From Candidatus Stygibacter frigidus (GTDB lineage Bacteria > Cloacimonadota > Cloacimonadia > Cloacimonadales > TCS61), in contig JAVCCT010000211.1 in NCBI GenBank assembly GCA_030765325.1, forward strand, positions 1 to 8,130: a stretch of 8,130 bases of DNA. The letters run 5' to 3'. The notes under the pieces were generated by a model. The model made no database searches, was not told the origin of the DNA, and saw only the letters and a list, made by a program, of their open reading frames with translations. A program made the position numbers and the translations under genes. This document shows, piece by piece, positions 1 through 6,431 of the stretch; the stretch's first letter is position 1; every line of letters begins with the position of its first letter.

Positions 1-1
1 A

Positions 2-175
2 GGTGGAGCCTTAAAAAAAGGTGACAAAGTATCTCTTGTTGGTTTTGGTACATTTAAAGTTGCCGAGCGCAAAGCTCGCACAGGTGTAAATCCTTCAACT
101 GGTAAGAAAATTAAAATACCAGCTCGCAAAGTTCCTGTTTTCAAACCGGGAAAGAAACTAAAAGAATCAGTTTAG
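2..175 (+). CDS. HU/IHF-family DNA-binding protein, C-terminal part
   Basis: Nucleoid-associated histone-like protein that binds and bends DNA as a dimer. Only the last 57 codons plus TAG are in the window; the family is usually about 90 residues, so roughly 30 N-terminal residues lie upstream. The visible part has the HU/IHF signature: GFGTF (beta strand leading into the DNA-binding arm), then ERKARTGVNPSTGKKI, with the arm tip R-x-G-x-N-P-x-T-G, then IPARKVPVFKPGKKLKE, the return strand and C-terminal helix. The gene ends 24 bases before a strong terminator, so it is transcribed separately from dnaN. HU and IHF subunits cannot be told apart from this fragment, and no gene symbol is assigned. 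Family membership is very secure. Confidence 0.95.
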   Translation, partial: GGALKKGDKVSLVGFGTFKVAERKARTGVNPSTGKKIKIPARKVPVFKPGKKLKESV

Positions 176-198
176 TCAGTTTCTAATTCGGCTCAAAT

Positions 199-233
199 TA
201 AGCAAGGGTGAATAACCCTTGCTTATTTTTTTT
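199..233 (+). terminator. Rho-independent terminator of the HU-family gene
   Basis: A perfect 11-bp stem: the left arm TAAGCAAGGGT (199-209) pairs with ACCCTTGCTTA (215-225) around a 5-base loop. Eight T residues follow at once (226-233). It separates the HU-family gene from the dnaN transcription unit. Confidence 0.95.
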
Positions 234-252
234 ATCTTATAAAATAATTCTA

Positions 253-281
253 TTGACTATTTTTCGCTGAGGTTCGATTTT
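253..281 (+). promoter_or_regulatory. weak sigma70-type promoter candidate for dnaN
   Basis: A TTGACT hexamer at 253-258 (5 of 6 match to TTGACA) lies in the spacer between the HU terminator and dnaN. At 17 bases spacing the -10 position reads GATTTT (276-281), a poor match. TGCTAT at 281-286 is somewhat better but at 22 bases spacing. A promoter is expected here because dnaN follows a terminator, but the exact -10 is uncertain. No clear DnaA box was seen in 176-317. Confidence 0.3.
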
Positions 282-317
282 GCTATCAAAAATATATTTT
301 AAATAAAAGAGGAAATT

Positions 318-1436
318 ATGAAGTTTTCAATTGAACGCAAAGATTTGTTACCCCATATTCAGCATCTGATCAATATAGTCCCTAGTAAAAATACCATGCC
401 GATACTTACGAATTTTCTGATCGAAGCTGAGGAAGAAGAAAATCAACTGATAATCACTGTTACTGATCTAGAGATCACGGTTATTGCCCATCTCAAAGCA
501 AATGTGATCAATGGTGGCAAGATAGCAATATCTGCAAAAAGATTGATGGATATTCTCTCTCGATTACCAGATAAGATGATTGATTTTGTTAAAAAAGAAG
601 ATGATATCGAGATTAATTGCAATGAAATTGAATTTAATCTGCTATGCGCTGAAACAAGTCAATTCCCCCTGGTTCCTGAGGTTGACCTTTCTGCTTCTGT
701 TCCCATCAATGCCGGACTCTTTCGCAAGATGATTGAAAACACCAGCTTTGCTGTATCAACCGAGCTCAATCGCCCGATTTTTACCGGTATCAATTGGACT
801 CTGGACCCTGAATTCCAGATGATGGCTGCTACTGATGGCAAGAAAATTGCCGAATTTTTACATAGCAAAGCTACTCATGTGGAAGAACGCATCGAGAAAA
901 TTATCCCCACAAAAGGGCTTAGTTTTCTGGATAAAGTTATTAATGAGACTATTTCTGAAGTTGGCGTACTCATTGAACCTAATAGAGTGATTTTTCAGTA
1001 TACACCTTATGTATTAATGACCCACGTAGTAGAAGGACATTATCCTGATTATAATAAGGCAATTCCCAAGAATAACACTAATATCCTCTTAGTGGATAAA
1101 GCCATCCTCAAAGAAGCTGTAAACCGCGTTGCTCTACTCGCTACTGAGGATACATACAAAATCCGCATGATCATCAAAGAAAGCACTATCCTGATTGATT
1201 GCATAAATCGTGATGAAGGAGAAGCTCATGAACTGATTCACAGCTTTGAATATGATGGTGATGAACTGGAAATTGCTTTCAATTACAAATTCTTGATCGC
1301 AATTCTAAATGTGATAGAAACTCCTCAAGTAAAGATCATGTTTGGCAAAAATAATGAAGGAGCATTGCTTTTTAATCATGGCGAGGAAAAGGATTATTCT
1401 ACCCGATTCCTGCTTATGCCGTTGCGGTTCTTATAA
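318..1436 (+). CDS. dnaN: DNA polymerase III beta subunit (sliding clamp)
   Basis: The ring-shaped clamp encircles DNA and holds the replicative polymerase and repair enzymes on the template. At 372 residues it is close to the usual length (about 366), which fits three clamp domains. Recognisable landmarks in family order are TDLEITVIAHL (49-59), QFP (115-117), RPIFTGINW (152-160), ATDGKKIA (171-178), GHYPDYNKAIP (240-250) and the C-terminal LLMPLR (365-370), matching the usual MPMRL-type end near the hydrophobic pocket where clamp-binding peptides dock. The start is supported by an AGAGG ribosome binding site at 308-312, five bases before the ATG, and by the KFSIERKDLL N-terminus typical of the family. 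It is the first gene of a dnaN-recF-transporter cluster. dnaA, its commonest neighbour, is not next to it; an HU-type gene is. I see no sign of damage. Confidence 0.98.
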   Translation: MKFSIERKDLLPHIQHLINIVPSKNTMPILTNFLIEAEEEENQLIITVTDLEITVIAHLKANVINGGKIAISAKRLMDILSRLPDKMIDFVKKEDDIEINCNEIEFNLLCAETSQFPLVPEVDLSASVPINAGLFRKMIENTSFAVSTELNRPIFTGINWTLDPEFQMMAATDGKKIAEFLHSKATHVEERIEKIIPTKGLSFLDKVINETISEVGVLIEPNRVIFQYTPYVLMTHVVEGHYPDYNKAIPKNNTNILLVDKAILKEAVNRVALLATEDTYKIRMIIKESTILIDCINRDEGEAHELIHSFEYDGDELEIAFNYKFLIAILNVIETPQVKIMFGKNNEGALLFNHGEEKDYSTRFLLMPLRFL

Positions 1437-2507
1437 TTGCTGCTCAATTCTCTTGAAATTATAGATTTTAGAAATTATCGCGCCATTAATGTGGATTTTG
1501 ATCCCAGGGGTGCGATTATTACTGGTGATAATGGCATTGGCAAAACTAATCTTCTGGAAGCGGTCTATTATCTCGCCTTTGGCAAATCATTTCGTACTAC
1601 TCACGACCATGAACTTATCAGATTTTCGCACCCTTTTTTTCGCATCGCAGGAACATTCCATAAAGGAAAAGAAAATATTTCTATTGCTGCTGCTGCTGAT
1701 AAAAATAATAAAATATTTAAAATTAATAAAATTCCACTGGAAAGATTATCAGAATTGTTTAATTATTTCAAAACCGTCTATTTCTCACCTGCTGACCTCG
1801 ATATTGTAACCGGCAGCCCTGCCTGTCGCAGGCTTTTTCTCGATCAAGCGATTGCGCAATATGATCCCGTTTATCTTGATAATCTGCGTTCTTTCCGCCA
1901 TACTCTAAAACAGCGAAATGCCCTCCTGAAAACAAAATACTCCAGTCAGGAAAAAGGAACCTGGGATGATCAGTTTATTGACGCTTCCTGCAAAGTTATC
2001 TCTCAACGGCTCGATTATCTGGAGCATTTTATTCCGCTGCTCGTGGAGCAATATCGCCAATTTATCCAGAACAGGGAGGCTATTCATATCTCATATCAGT
2101 TTTCATTCCAGCTCCGGCAAAATGAGTTCTCACGCTCTGCATTTGCAGAACAGCTCCGTAAAAATGAATTCCAGGAGAATCTTGCTCAAAGAACTTTAAC
2201 AGGTCCCCATCTGGATGATCTGGAATTCACTATCAATGGTATCAATGCACGCAGCTATGCCTCCCAGGGACAGGCAAGATCTCTGGTTATTATAACCCGT
2301 CTTGTGCAAGCTTTATTGATCAGTCACAATCAAGATGATCTTCCACTGCTCATGTTTGATGATGTGCTCTCTGACCTCGATCAAAATAGAGCAAAAGCCA
2401 TTCTCCAGCTTCTGCAGGATAAATACCAGATTCTGATTGCGTCTCCATTCCTTTCGCATTATCAACATCTGCCTCTTCCAATTATCGATCTCAAGAAGTC
2501 TATATGA
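1437..2507 (+). CDS. recF: DNA replication and repair protein RecF
   Basis: SMC/ABC-like ATPase that acts with RecO and RecR to load RecA on gapped single-stranded DNA. It has 356 residues, the normal length. Motifs in order: LEIIDFRNY (6-14); Walker A GDNGIGKT (30-37); FSPADLDIV (116-124) with the RRLFLDQAI family motif (131-139); GPHLDDL (256-262); ABC signature region YASQGQARSL (274-283); Walker B LPLLMFDDV (302-310) followed by the D-loop SDLD (312-315). The start is the TTG at 1437, immediately after the dnaN TAA and in the same frame. No in-frame ATG lies before the Walker A motif, so a non-ATG start is needed. No good ribosome binding site is visible, which suggests translational coupling to dnaN. 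The 3' end overlaps the next gene by four bases (ATGA). Confidence 0.97.
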   Translation: MLLNSLEIIDFRNYRAINVDFDPRGAIITGDNGIGKTNLLEAVYYLAFGKSFRTTHDHELIRFSHPFFRIAGTFHKGKENISIAAAADKNNKIFKINKIPLERLSELFNYFKTVYFSPADLDIVTGSPACRRLFLDQAIAQYDPVYLDNLRSFRHTLKQRNALLKTKYSSQEKGTWDDQFIDASCKVISQRLDYLEHFIPLLVEQYRQFIQNREAIHISYQFSFQLRQNEFSRSAFAEQLRKNEFQENLAQRTLTGPHLDDLEFTINGINARSYASQGQARSLVIITRLVQALLISHNQDDLPLLMFDDVLSDLDQNRAKAILQLLQDKYQILIASPFLSHYQHLPLPIIDLKKSI

Positions 2508-3751
2508 AAAAGCAACGCGACGTTGATCTTAATCGTAATGTACTCGCCTGGGTCATGTATGATTTTGCCAATTCCTCTTTCAGCACGATCATTGTAACTG
2601 TGGTTTATGCGGTATATTTCAAAAATATCGTTGTTAATAATGGTGAACTGGGAACCGCACTATGGGGGAGAGCAGTAAGTTTATCTATGCTTCTTGTAGC
2701 TATTGCTGCTCCCATTTTAGGTGCTGTAGCAGATTTTTCTCGCGCCAAAAAGAATTTTCTGATCTATTGCACTGGTATCACGGTGGTATTCACTGCCCTC
2801 TTATATTTCGTGGGTCCCGGAGATATTTCCAAAGGTATCTGGTTTTTCGTAATTGCTAATTTCGGTTTTAATTGTGCCAATGTGTTTTATAATGCTCTGC
2901 TGCCGGAAGTAACATCACGTGCCAGTATGGGCAAAGTATCCGGCTGGGGTTGGGGTATTGGCTATCTGGGAGGACTTCTTTCCCTGATACTGGTCTATCC
3001 ACTGGTCGAAAACTATGTCAGGCTGGTTTTCCCGGTTGTTGCTGTTTTCTTTTCATCTTTTGCTCTCATCACGTTCATCTTTCTCAAAAGTGCTATCCCC
3101 ACTTTCTCCCGACGCACAAATTATTTCCGCACAGCATTTCAGAGAATATATTCCTCAGCTAAAAATATTGGTCATTTCCGCGAACTTGTTAAATTTATTA
3201 TCAGCTACCTTATATATAATGACGGCATTGTGATCATCATCACATTTGCTTCCATATATGGTTCCACCCGTTTTGGCATGACCGGACAGGAACTCATCAA
3301 ATACTTCATTATTATGAATGTAACTTCTTTTATCGGTGCTTTTATATTTGGTTATATATTAGACCGGATAGGTGCCAAAATAACCATTGCCATCACGCTG
3401 GTGCTTTGGCTCTTAGTTGCTGCCGGAGCTTTCTTTTGTAATTCCATCGGCACATTTTATCTCGTAGGTATGCTTGCTGGTCTGGCAATCGGCTCCTGCC
3501 AATCTTCCAGCCGTACCATGCTTGCCCTGCTTACTCCTGATGACAAAATGGCAGAATTTTTCGGTTTCTATTCATTTACAGGCAAAGTTTCCTCAGTCAT
3601 TGGTCCCCTCCTCTACGGAGAGATTGCCAGGATCACTGGATCTCAACAACTCTCTATCCTCTCCATTTCTTTCTTCTTCCTCGCAGGACTACTGGTGCTA
3701 TTCACTGTCAATGAAACCAAAGGCAAAGAAGCCGCCCAGTCCTGGCACTAA
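2504..3751 (+). CDS. MFS transporter, UMF1/Atg22-like family
   Basis: Predicted inner-membrane transporter of 415 residues with about 12 hydrophobic segments. It carries hallmarks of the UMF1 (Atg22-like) branch of the major facilitator superfamily: WVMYDFANSSF (16-26), a motif-A-like PILGAVADFSRAKK (70-83), YNALLPEV (129-136), SGWGWGIGYLGG (146-157), SYLIYNDG (234-241) and SSSRTMLALLTP (334-345) with EFFGFYSFTGK (351-361). The substrate is unknown; yeast Atg22 exports amino acids from the vacuole, but that cannot be carried over to bacterial members. The ATG overlaps the recF stop (ATGA, 2504-2507), which points to co-translation, with AGAAG at 2494-2498 as a weak ribosome binding site. No terminator follows, so reading through into panD-panC is possible. 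Family call firm, function open. Confidence 0.9.
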   Translation: MKKQRDVDLNRNVLAWVMYDFANSSFSTIIVTVVYAVYFKNIVVNNGELGTALWGRAVSLSMLLVAIAAPILGAVADFSRAKKNFLIYCTGITVVFTALLYFVGPGDISKGIWFFVIANFGFNCANVFYNALLPEVTSRASMGKVSGWGWGIGYLGGLLSLILVYPLVENYVRLVFPVVAVFFSSFALITFIFLKSAIPTFSRRTNYFRTAFQRIYSSAKNIGHFRELVKFIISYLIYNDGIVIIITFASIYGSTRFGMTGQELIKYFIIMNVTSFIGAFIFGYILDRIGAKITIAITLVLWLLVAAGAFFCNSIGTFYLVGMLAGLAIGSCQSSSRTMLALLTPDDKMAEFFGFYSFTGKVSSVIGPLLYGEIARITGSQQLSILSISFFFLAGLLVLFTVNETKGKEAAQSWH

Positions 3752-3765
3752 TTGACACGGGGCAA

Positions 3766-3796
3766 CGACTCACGACTCACGATTCACGACTCACGA
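3766..3796. repeat. 7-base tandem repeat, unit CGACTCA, four copies
   Basis: Units are CGACTCA at 3766-3772 and 3773-3779, CGATTCA at 3780-3786 (one C to T change) and CGACTCA at 3787-3793, followed by a partial CGA (3794-3796). The array lies in the 110-base spacer between the transporter and panD, upstream of the putative panD promoter. No hairpin or coding role is evident. Confidence 0.95.
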
Positions 3797-3817
3797 AATT
3801 TATAGACATTTTTCACC

Positions 3818-3847
3818 TTGATATATTTTAGACACTAATAGGATAAT
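3818..3847 (+). promoter_or_regulatory. candidate promoter for panD-panC
   Basis: TTGATA (3818-3823) and GATAAT (3842-3847) each match the sigma70 consensus in 5 of 6 positions, with an 18-base spacer. Transcription would then start near 3854, only about 8 bases before the panD ATG and downstream of the GGATGG (3848-3853) that looks like the ribosome binding site. Either the message is nearly leaderless or the true promoter lies further upstream. TAGACA (3803-3808) with TATTTT (3824-3829) is a weaker alternative at a short 15-base spacing. Confidence 0.35.
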
Positions 3848-3861
3848 GGATGGTAAAATAA

Positions 3862-4227
3862 ATGCTTAGAGAATTTTTAAATAGTAAAATTCACCGTGCA
3901 ACTGTCACGGAACGGGACTTGAACTATGTGGGCAGCATCTCTATTGATGCAAATCTGCTAAAGGCTGCCAATATGCTCTCAGATGAAAAAGTGGATATCT
4001 ATAATATCTCCAATGGCGAGCGTTTCTCCACTTATATCCTGGAAGCCCCCGCTGGTTCAGGGATGATCGGTCTCAATGGTGCCGCTGCTCATAAGGTGAA
4101 TCTTCATGATAAAGTGATCATTGTCAGCTATAATTATCTGACAGAAAAAGAGATCCCTCATCGTAAATCTACTGTGATCGTGATCGAATCTGATGATAAT
4201 CTTAAATTTAGAGAACTGGAGAAATAA
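3862..4227 (+). CDS. panD: aspartate 1-decarboxylase proenzyme
   Basis: Converts L-aspartate to beta-alanine and CO2 for pantothenate synthesis in the cytoplasm. It is a pyruvoyl enzyme: the proenzyme cleaves itself between Gly24 and Ser25, and Ser25 becomes the pyruvoyl group. The sequence YVGSISID (22-29) puts G24-S25 exactly where it lies in the E. coli enzyme. Lys9, Arg54 and Tyr58 (NGERFSTY, 51-58) and the NGAAAH loop (72-77) also fall at the E. coli positions, so the ATG at 3862 is secure and all key residues are present. Length is 121 residues (E. coli 126), slightly short at the C-terminus, which is variable. GGATGG at 3848-3853 is a plausible ribosome binding site. The stop abuts the panC ATG in the same frame, so the two are almost certainly co-translated. 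Confidence 0.98.
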   Translation: MLREFLNSKIHRATVTERDLNYVGSISIDANLLKAANMLSDEKVDIYNISNGERFSTYILEAPAGSGMIGLNGAAAHKVNLHDKVIIVSYNYLTEKEIPHRKSTVIVIESDDNLKFRELEK

Positions 4228-5070
4228 ATGCTGCTTTCTGTGATAAATTCCGTATTGGAGATGCAAAGCCTTACACGCAAAGCTGATACGATTCTCGGAT
4301 TTGTTCCCACCATGGGCTATCTCCACAAAGGTCATCTGTCGCTGGTGGAAATGGCAAAAAAACAGTGTGACATCGTTATTGTAAGCATATTCGTAAATCC
4401 CACTCAATTTGCTCCCAATGAAGACCTTGATAATTATCCCCGCGATTTTGACGGCGATCTTAAATTACTCACAGAATTAGGCGTAGATTATGTATTTTTC
4501 CCTAAAACAACCGAAATGTATCCTGCCGGATATTCCACTTGGGTGAATGTGGAAGGCGTAAGTGAAGTGTTATGCGGAAAAAGCAGACCTGCCCATTTTA
4601 AAGGCGTATCCACTATAGTGTGCAAACTGGTTAATATCGTTAATCCTAATTATATGTATATGGGCGAAAAAGATTTTCAGCAGATTGCCGTACTCAAAAG
4701 AATGCTCCTTGATCTTAATCTGGAAACTGTAATCGTCCCCTGTCCGATTATCCGCGAAGCTGACGGACTTGCCATGAGTTCCCGCAATAAATTTCTGGAT
4801 ACTCAGCAGCGCCAGGATGCCCTCTGCCTCTATAACTCCATCCAGCACACTCGAACCAGATACCAGCAGGGATGCCGCACTATAGGCGAACTTATCCCCG
4901 AAATCGAGCAGATAATTACTAAAAATAACGGCAAAATTGACTATATAGAATTCCGCACAGCAGACGATCTGAAACCAATTGACCAACTCGACAAAAACAC
5001 CCGCCTCTTCCTGGCAGTATATATAGGAAACACACGCCTCATAGACAACGCCCCCCTCCTCTCCCAATAA
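4228..5070 (+). CDS. panC: pantoate--beta-alanine ligase (pantothenate synthetase)
   Basis: Joins pantoate and beta-alanine, using ATP to AMP and pyrophosphate through a pantoyl-adenylate, to give pantothenate. The 280-residue length fits the family (E. coli 283). Motifs in order: PTMGYLHKGHL (27-37) with the HxGH-type nucleotide-binding His33 and His36; VSIFVNPTQF (52-61); YPRDFDGD (70-77); CGKSRPAHFKGV (116-127); GEKDFQQ (146-152); READGLAMSSRN (176-187), whose MSSRN is the KMSKS-like ATP loop; and RLIDN near the C-terminus. The ATG at 4228 follows the panD TAA with no gap, with GGAGAA (4218-4223) as ribosome binding site inside the end of panD. PanD product feeds PanC directly. A strong terminator lies 40 bases downstream. 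The - strand open frame at 4570-5067 is a shadow of this gene. Confidence 0.98.
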   Translation: MLLSVINSVLEMQSLTRKADTILGFVPTMGYLHKGHLSLVEMAKKQCDIVIVSIFVNPTQFAPNEDLDNYPRDFDGDLKLLTELGVDYVFFPKTTEMYPAGYSTWVNVEGVSEVLCGKSRPAHFKGVSTIVCKLVNIVNPNYMYMGEKDFQQIAVLKRMLLDLNLETVIVPCPIIREADGLAMSSRNKFLDTQQRQDALCLYNSIQHTRTRYQQGCRTIGELIPEIEQIITKNNGKIDYIEFRTADDLKPIDQLDKNTRLFLAVYIGNTRLIDNAPLLSQ

Positions 5071-5110
5071 TTCCTATAAGCCCTATAGATCATATAATTC
5101 CACCAATATC

Positions 5111-5177
5111 CCAATTGCACTCCAAACGACACCACATTTTGTTGTTGTGTTGTTTGGAGTGCAATTGGATTTTTTTT
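5111..5177 (+). terminator. strong terminator after panC, 22-bp stem
   Basis: The left arm 5111-5132 pairs with 5147-5168 over 22 positions: 17 Watson-Crick pairs, one G-U (5128/5151), then four more pairs, around a 14-base loop. After one A, eight T residues follow (5170-5177). This ends the panD-panC message. The stem is much longer than usual for an intrinsic terminator. Confidence 0.92.
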
Positions 5178-5180
5178 GCT

Positions 5181-5209
5181 TTGATTCTGGCAGAAATGGG
5201 ATATATTAT
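5181..5209 (+). promoter_or_regulatory. sigma70-type promoter candidate for the gene at 5278
   Basis: TTGATT (5181-5186) and TATTAT (5204-5209; 5 of 6 match to TATAAT) are separated by exactly 17 bases. They begin just after the panC terminator and point to the next gene. Transcription would start near 5216, giving a leader of about 60 bases that contains the hairpin over the ribosome binding site. Confidence 0.5.
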
Positions 5210-5254
5210 CAATTGGTAGTTGGATTCAGTTAGGGTAACTTATTCTCATTGGTA

Positions 5255-5273
5255 ACTCCTTAAAAAAAGGAGT
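5255..5273 (+). promoter_or_regulatory. hairpin enclosing the ribosome binding site
   Basis: ACTCCTT (5255-5261) and AAGGAGT (5267-5273) form a perfect 7-bp stem with an AAAAA loop. The right arm contains the whole AAGGAG ribosome binding site, placed five bases before the ATG at 5278. Folded, the message would hide the site. The complementarity is seen directly; a regulatory role is inferred. Confidence 0.55.
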
Positions 5274-5277
5274 GAAA

Positions 5278-6183
5278 ATGAGTAACAGGAAGAAAGTATT
5301 AACAGGAGAGGGTCTGCTGCATTTTTTTGAGATGCACGGACGCTGGGGTGACACGGTTTATCGCCAGAAACGTAATGGTGAGACCGAAGAGTACGATTAT
5401 ATCTATATTCCGCCTTCAGGGGAATCACCCTTGAAAATGCGGACGCAAGTGATCAATTCGTTTGCCAATACAGTATCGAATCCGCAATATCAGGGCTATA
5501 GCAATATCCTCAGGAAGCTGTATTATTACACGCCCTACTTCATCACGCCAGGGAATTATCAATTACTTGCCCAGACGATATTTTATATCCGCGAAACCGA
5601 TATTTATACTTTATTACTATCAGGTCAAGCCGGATTTAGCTGGCAGCAGAAACTTTTTAAAAGAACTAAGGTGAATTTGAGTTTCAATGCGGAGGGAGAG
5701 TATGTTTTAATAGTTTATAAAGGACAGGATGTTGATGAATACTGTCGTCGCAAATTCATTGTGCTGGAAGATGGGGCAGATATTAAAGCGGCATATAGTG
5801 AATATTTGAATGAATATTTGGCAGAAATACTACAAAAAGAAGAACTGGGATTTGATCGGATAAAAAACTATCAGCGGGGACTTGCACCTAAGACAAATCT
5901 GATTTTAGGTATAAGTGGTACCTATCGAGGGCAGGTTTTCTATCAGAGGAGAAACAGTAAAATCACATTTCTTAGAGCCAATTATGATCATTCGGCTAAT
6001 AGCCAAACTCAATTATTCAAGCAGCAAAAAGCAGCAGCAATCATCTCCTGGAACGGAGAAACTGAAGAATTTAAGCGAAACTGGGAGAGAAAGTTCAATA
6101 TCTGGTACGCCAGAAATTATCGCATAATCAACTGGATGATGACACCTTTTATGTGGTATGTGAGCAATTATCTAAGGATTTAA
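5278..6183 (+). CDS. uncharacterised tyrosine-rich protein with two phage-protein-like modules
   Basis: I do not recognise this as a named protein. The ATG at 5278 (301 residues) is preferred over the in-frame GTG at 5272, because AAGGAG (5267-5272) is correctly placed for the ATG and would overlap the GTG. The protein has no signal peptide or clear membrane segment and is about 9% tyrosine (27 by my count). Two regions look like divergent copies. In the first, GRWGDTVYRQKRNGE (21-35) is followed by a Q-rich helix-like stretch around KMRTQVINSFANTV. In the second, GTYRGQVFYQRRNSK (214-228) is followed by QTQLFKQQKAAAIISW (243-258), then EEFKRNW. The order Gly-x-x-Gly, VxY, RNG, then Gln-rich helix, then Trp and Lys-x-x-Trp resembles small modules seen in phage-associated and Bacteroidota proteins such as the DUF6266 type. 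The likeness is from memory and weak. The gene stands alone between a terminator and a transposase relic. Confidence 0.8.
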   Translation: MSNRKKVLTGEGLLHFFEMHGRWGDTVYRQKRNGETEEYDYIYIPPSGESPLKMRTQVINSFANTVSNPQYQGYSNILRKLYYYTPYFITPGNYQLLAQTIFYIRETDIYTLLLSGQAGFSWQQKLFKRTKVNLSFNAEGEYVLIVYKGQDVDEYCRRKFIVLEDGADIKAAYSEYLNEYLAEILQKEELGFDRIKNYQRGLAPKTNLILGISGTYRGQVFYQRRNSKITFLRANYDHSANSQTQLFKQQKAAAIISWNGETEEFKRNWERKFNIWYARNYRIINWMMTPFMWYVSNYLRI

Positions 6184-6200
6184 CAGTAGAGATAAACACC

Positions 6201-6226
6201 CTTTTGTTGAAAATAATCAACAAAAG
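6201..6226. repeat. 10-bp hairpin after the phage-like gene, possible weak terminator
   Basis: CTTTTGTTGA (6201-6210) pairs perfectly with TCAACAAAAG (6217-6226) around a 6-base loop, 17 bases after the stop codon. No T-run follows on either strand, so it is not a standard Rho-independent terminator. It could stop transcription weakly, protect the message end, or be a mobile-element trace. Confidence 0.6.
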
Positions 6227-6431
6227 TAGAAAAAATCATCAAAGTTTTCAAAGAATTACATGATGAGATAAGGTAAATGGTATTTTATTTAACATCAAAA
6301 TTGAGATTTTTCAACCGAAATCGCAGTAAACTTTACAAGCACTATGGACTAAAGAGTGGGTCTCACCTCCGAAGAAGTGGCTCTGTTAGCGAGGACGCTA
6401 TGCTTCCGTCATCCGAAATATCCATCTTGAA

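Noticed and set aside
176..317. Replication origin beside dnaN
   Set aside because: No clear DnaA boxes or repeated AT-rich 13-mers were seen; the spacer is explained by a terminator and promoter.
3766..3796. Possible CRISPR array
   Set aside because: The 7-base units are directly adjacent, with no spacers and far too short for CRISPR repeats.
4057..4407. 116-residue - strand open frame across panD and panC
   Set aside because: It is antisense to two secure genes and resembles no known protein.
4570..5067. 165-residue open frame on the - strand
   Set aside because: It lies entirely inside panC, whose motifs are complete, and it has no recognisable domain.
5272..5277. GTG at 5272 as the start of the phage-like gene
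   Set aside because: The ribosome binding site would overlap it, while the ATG at 5278 has ideal spacing.
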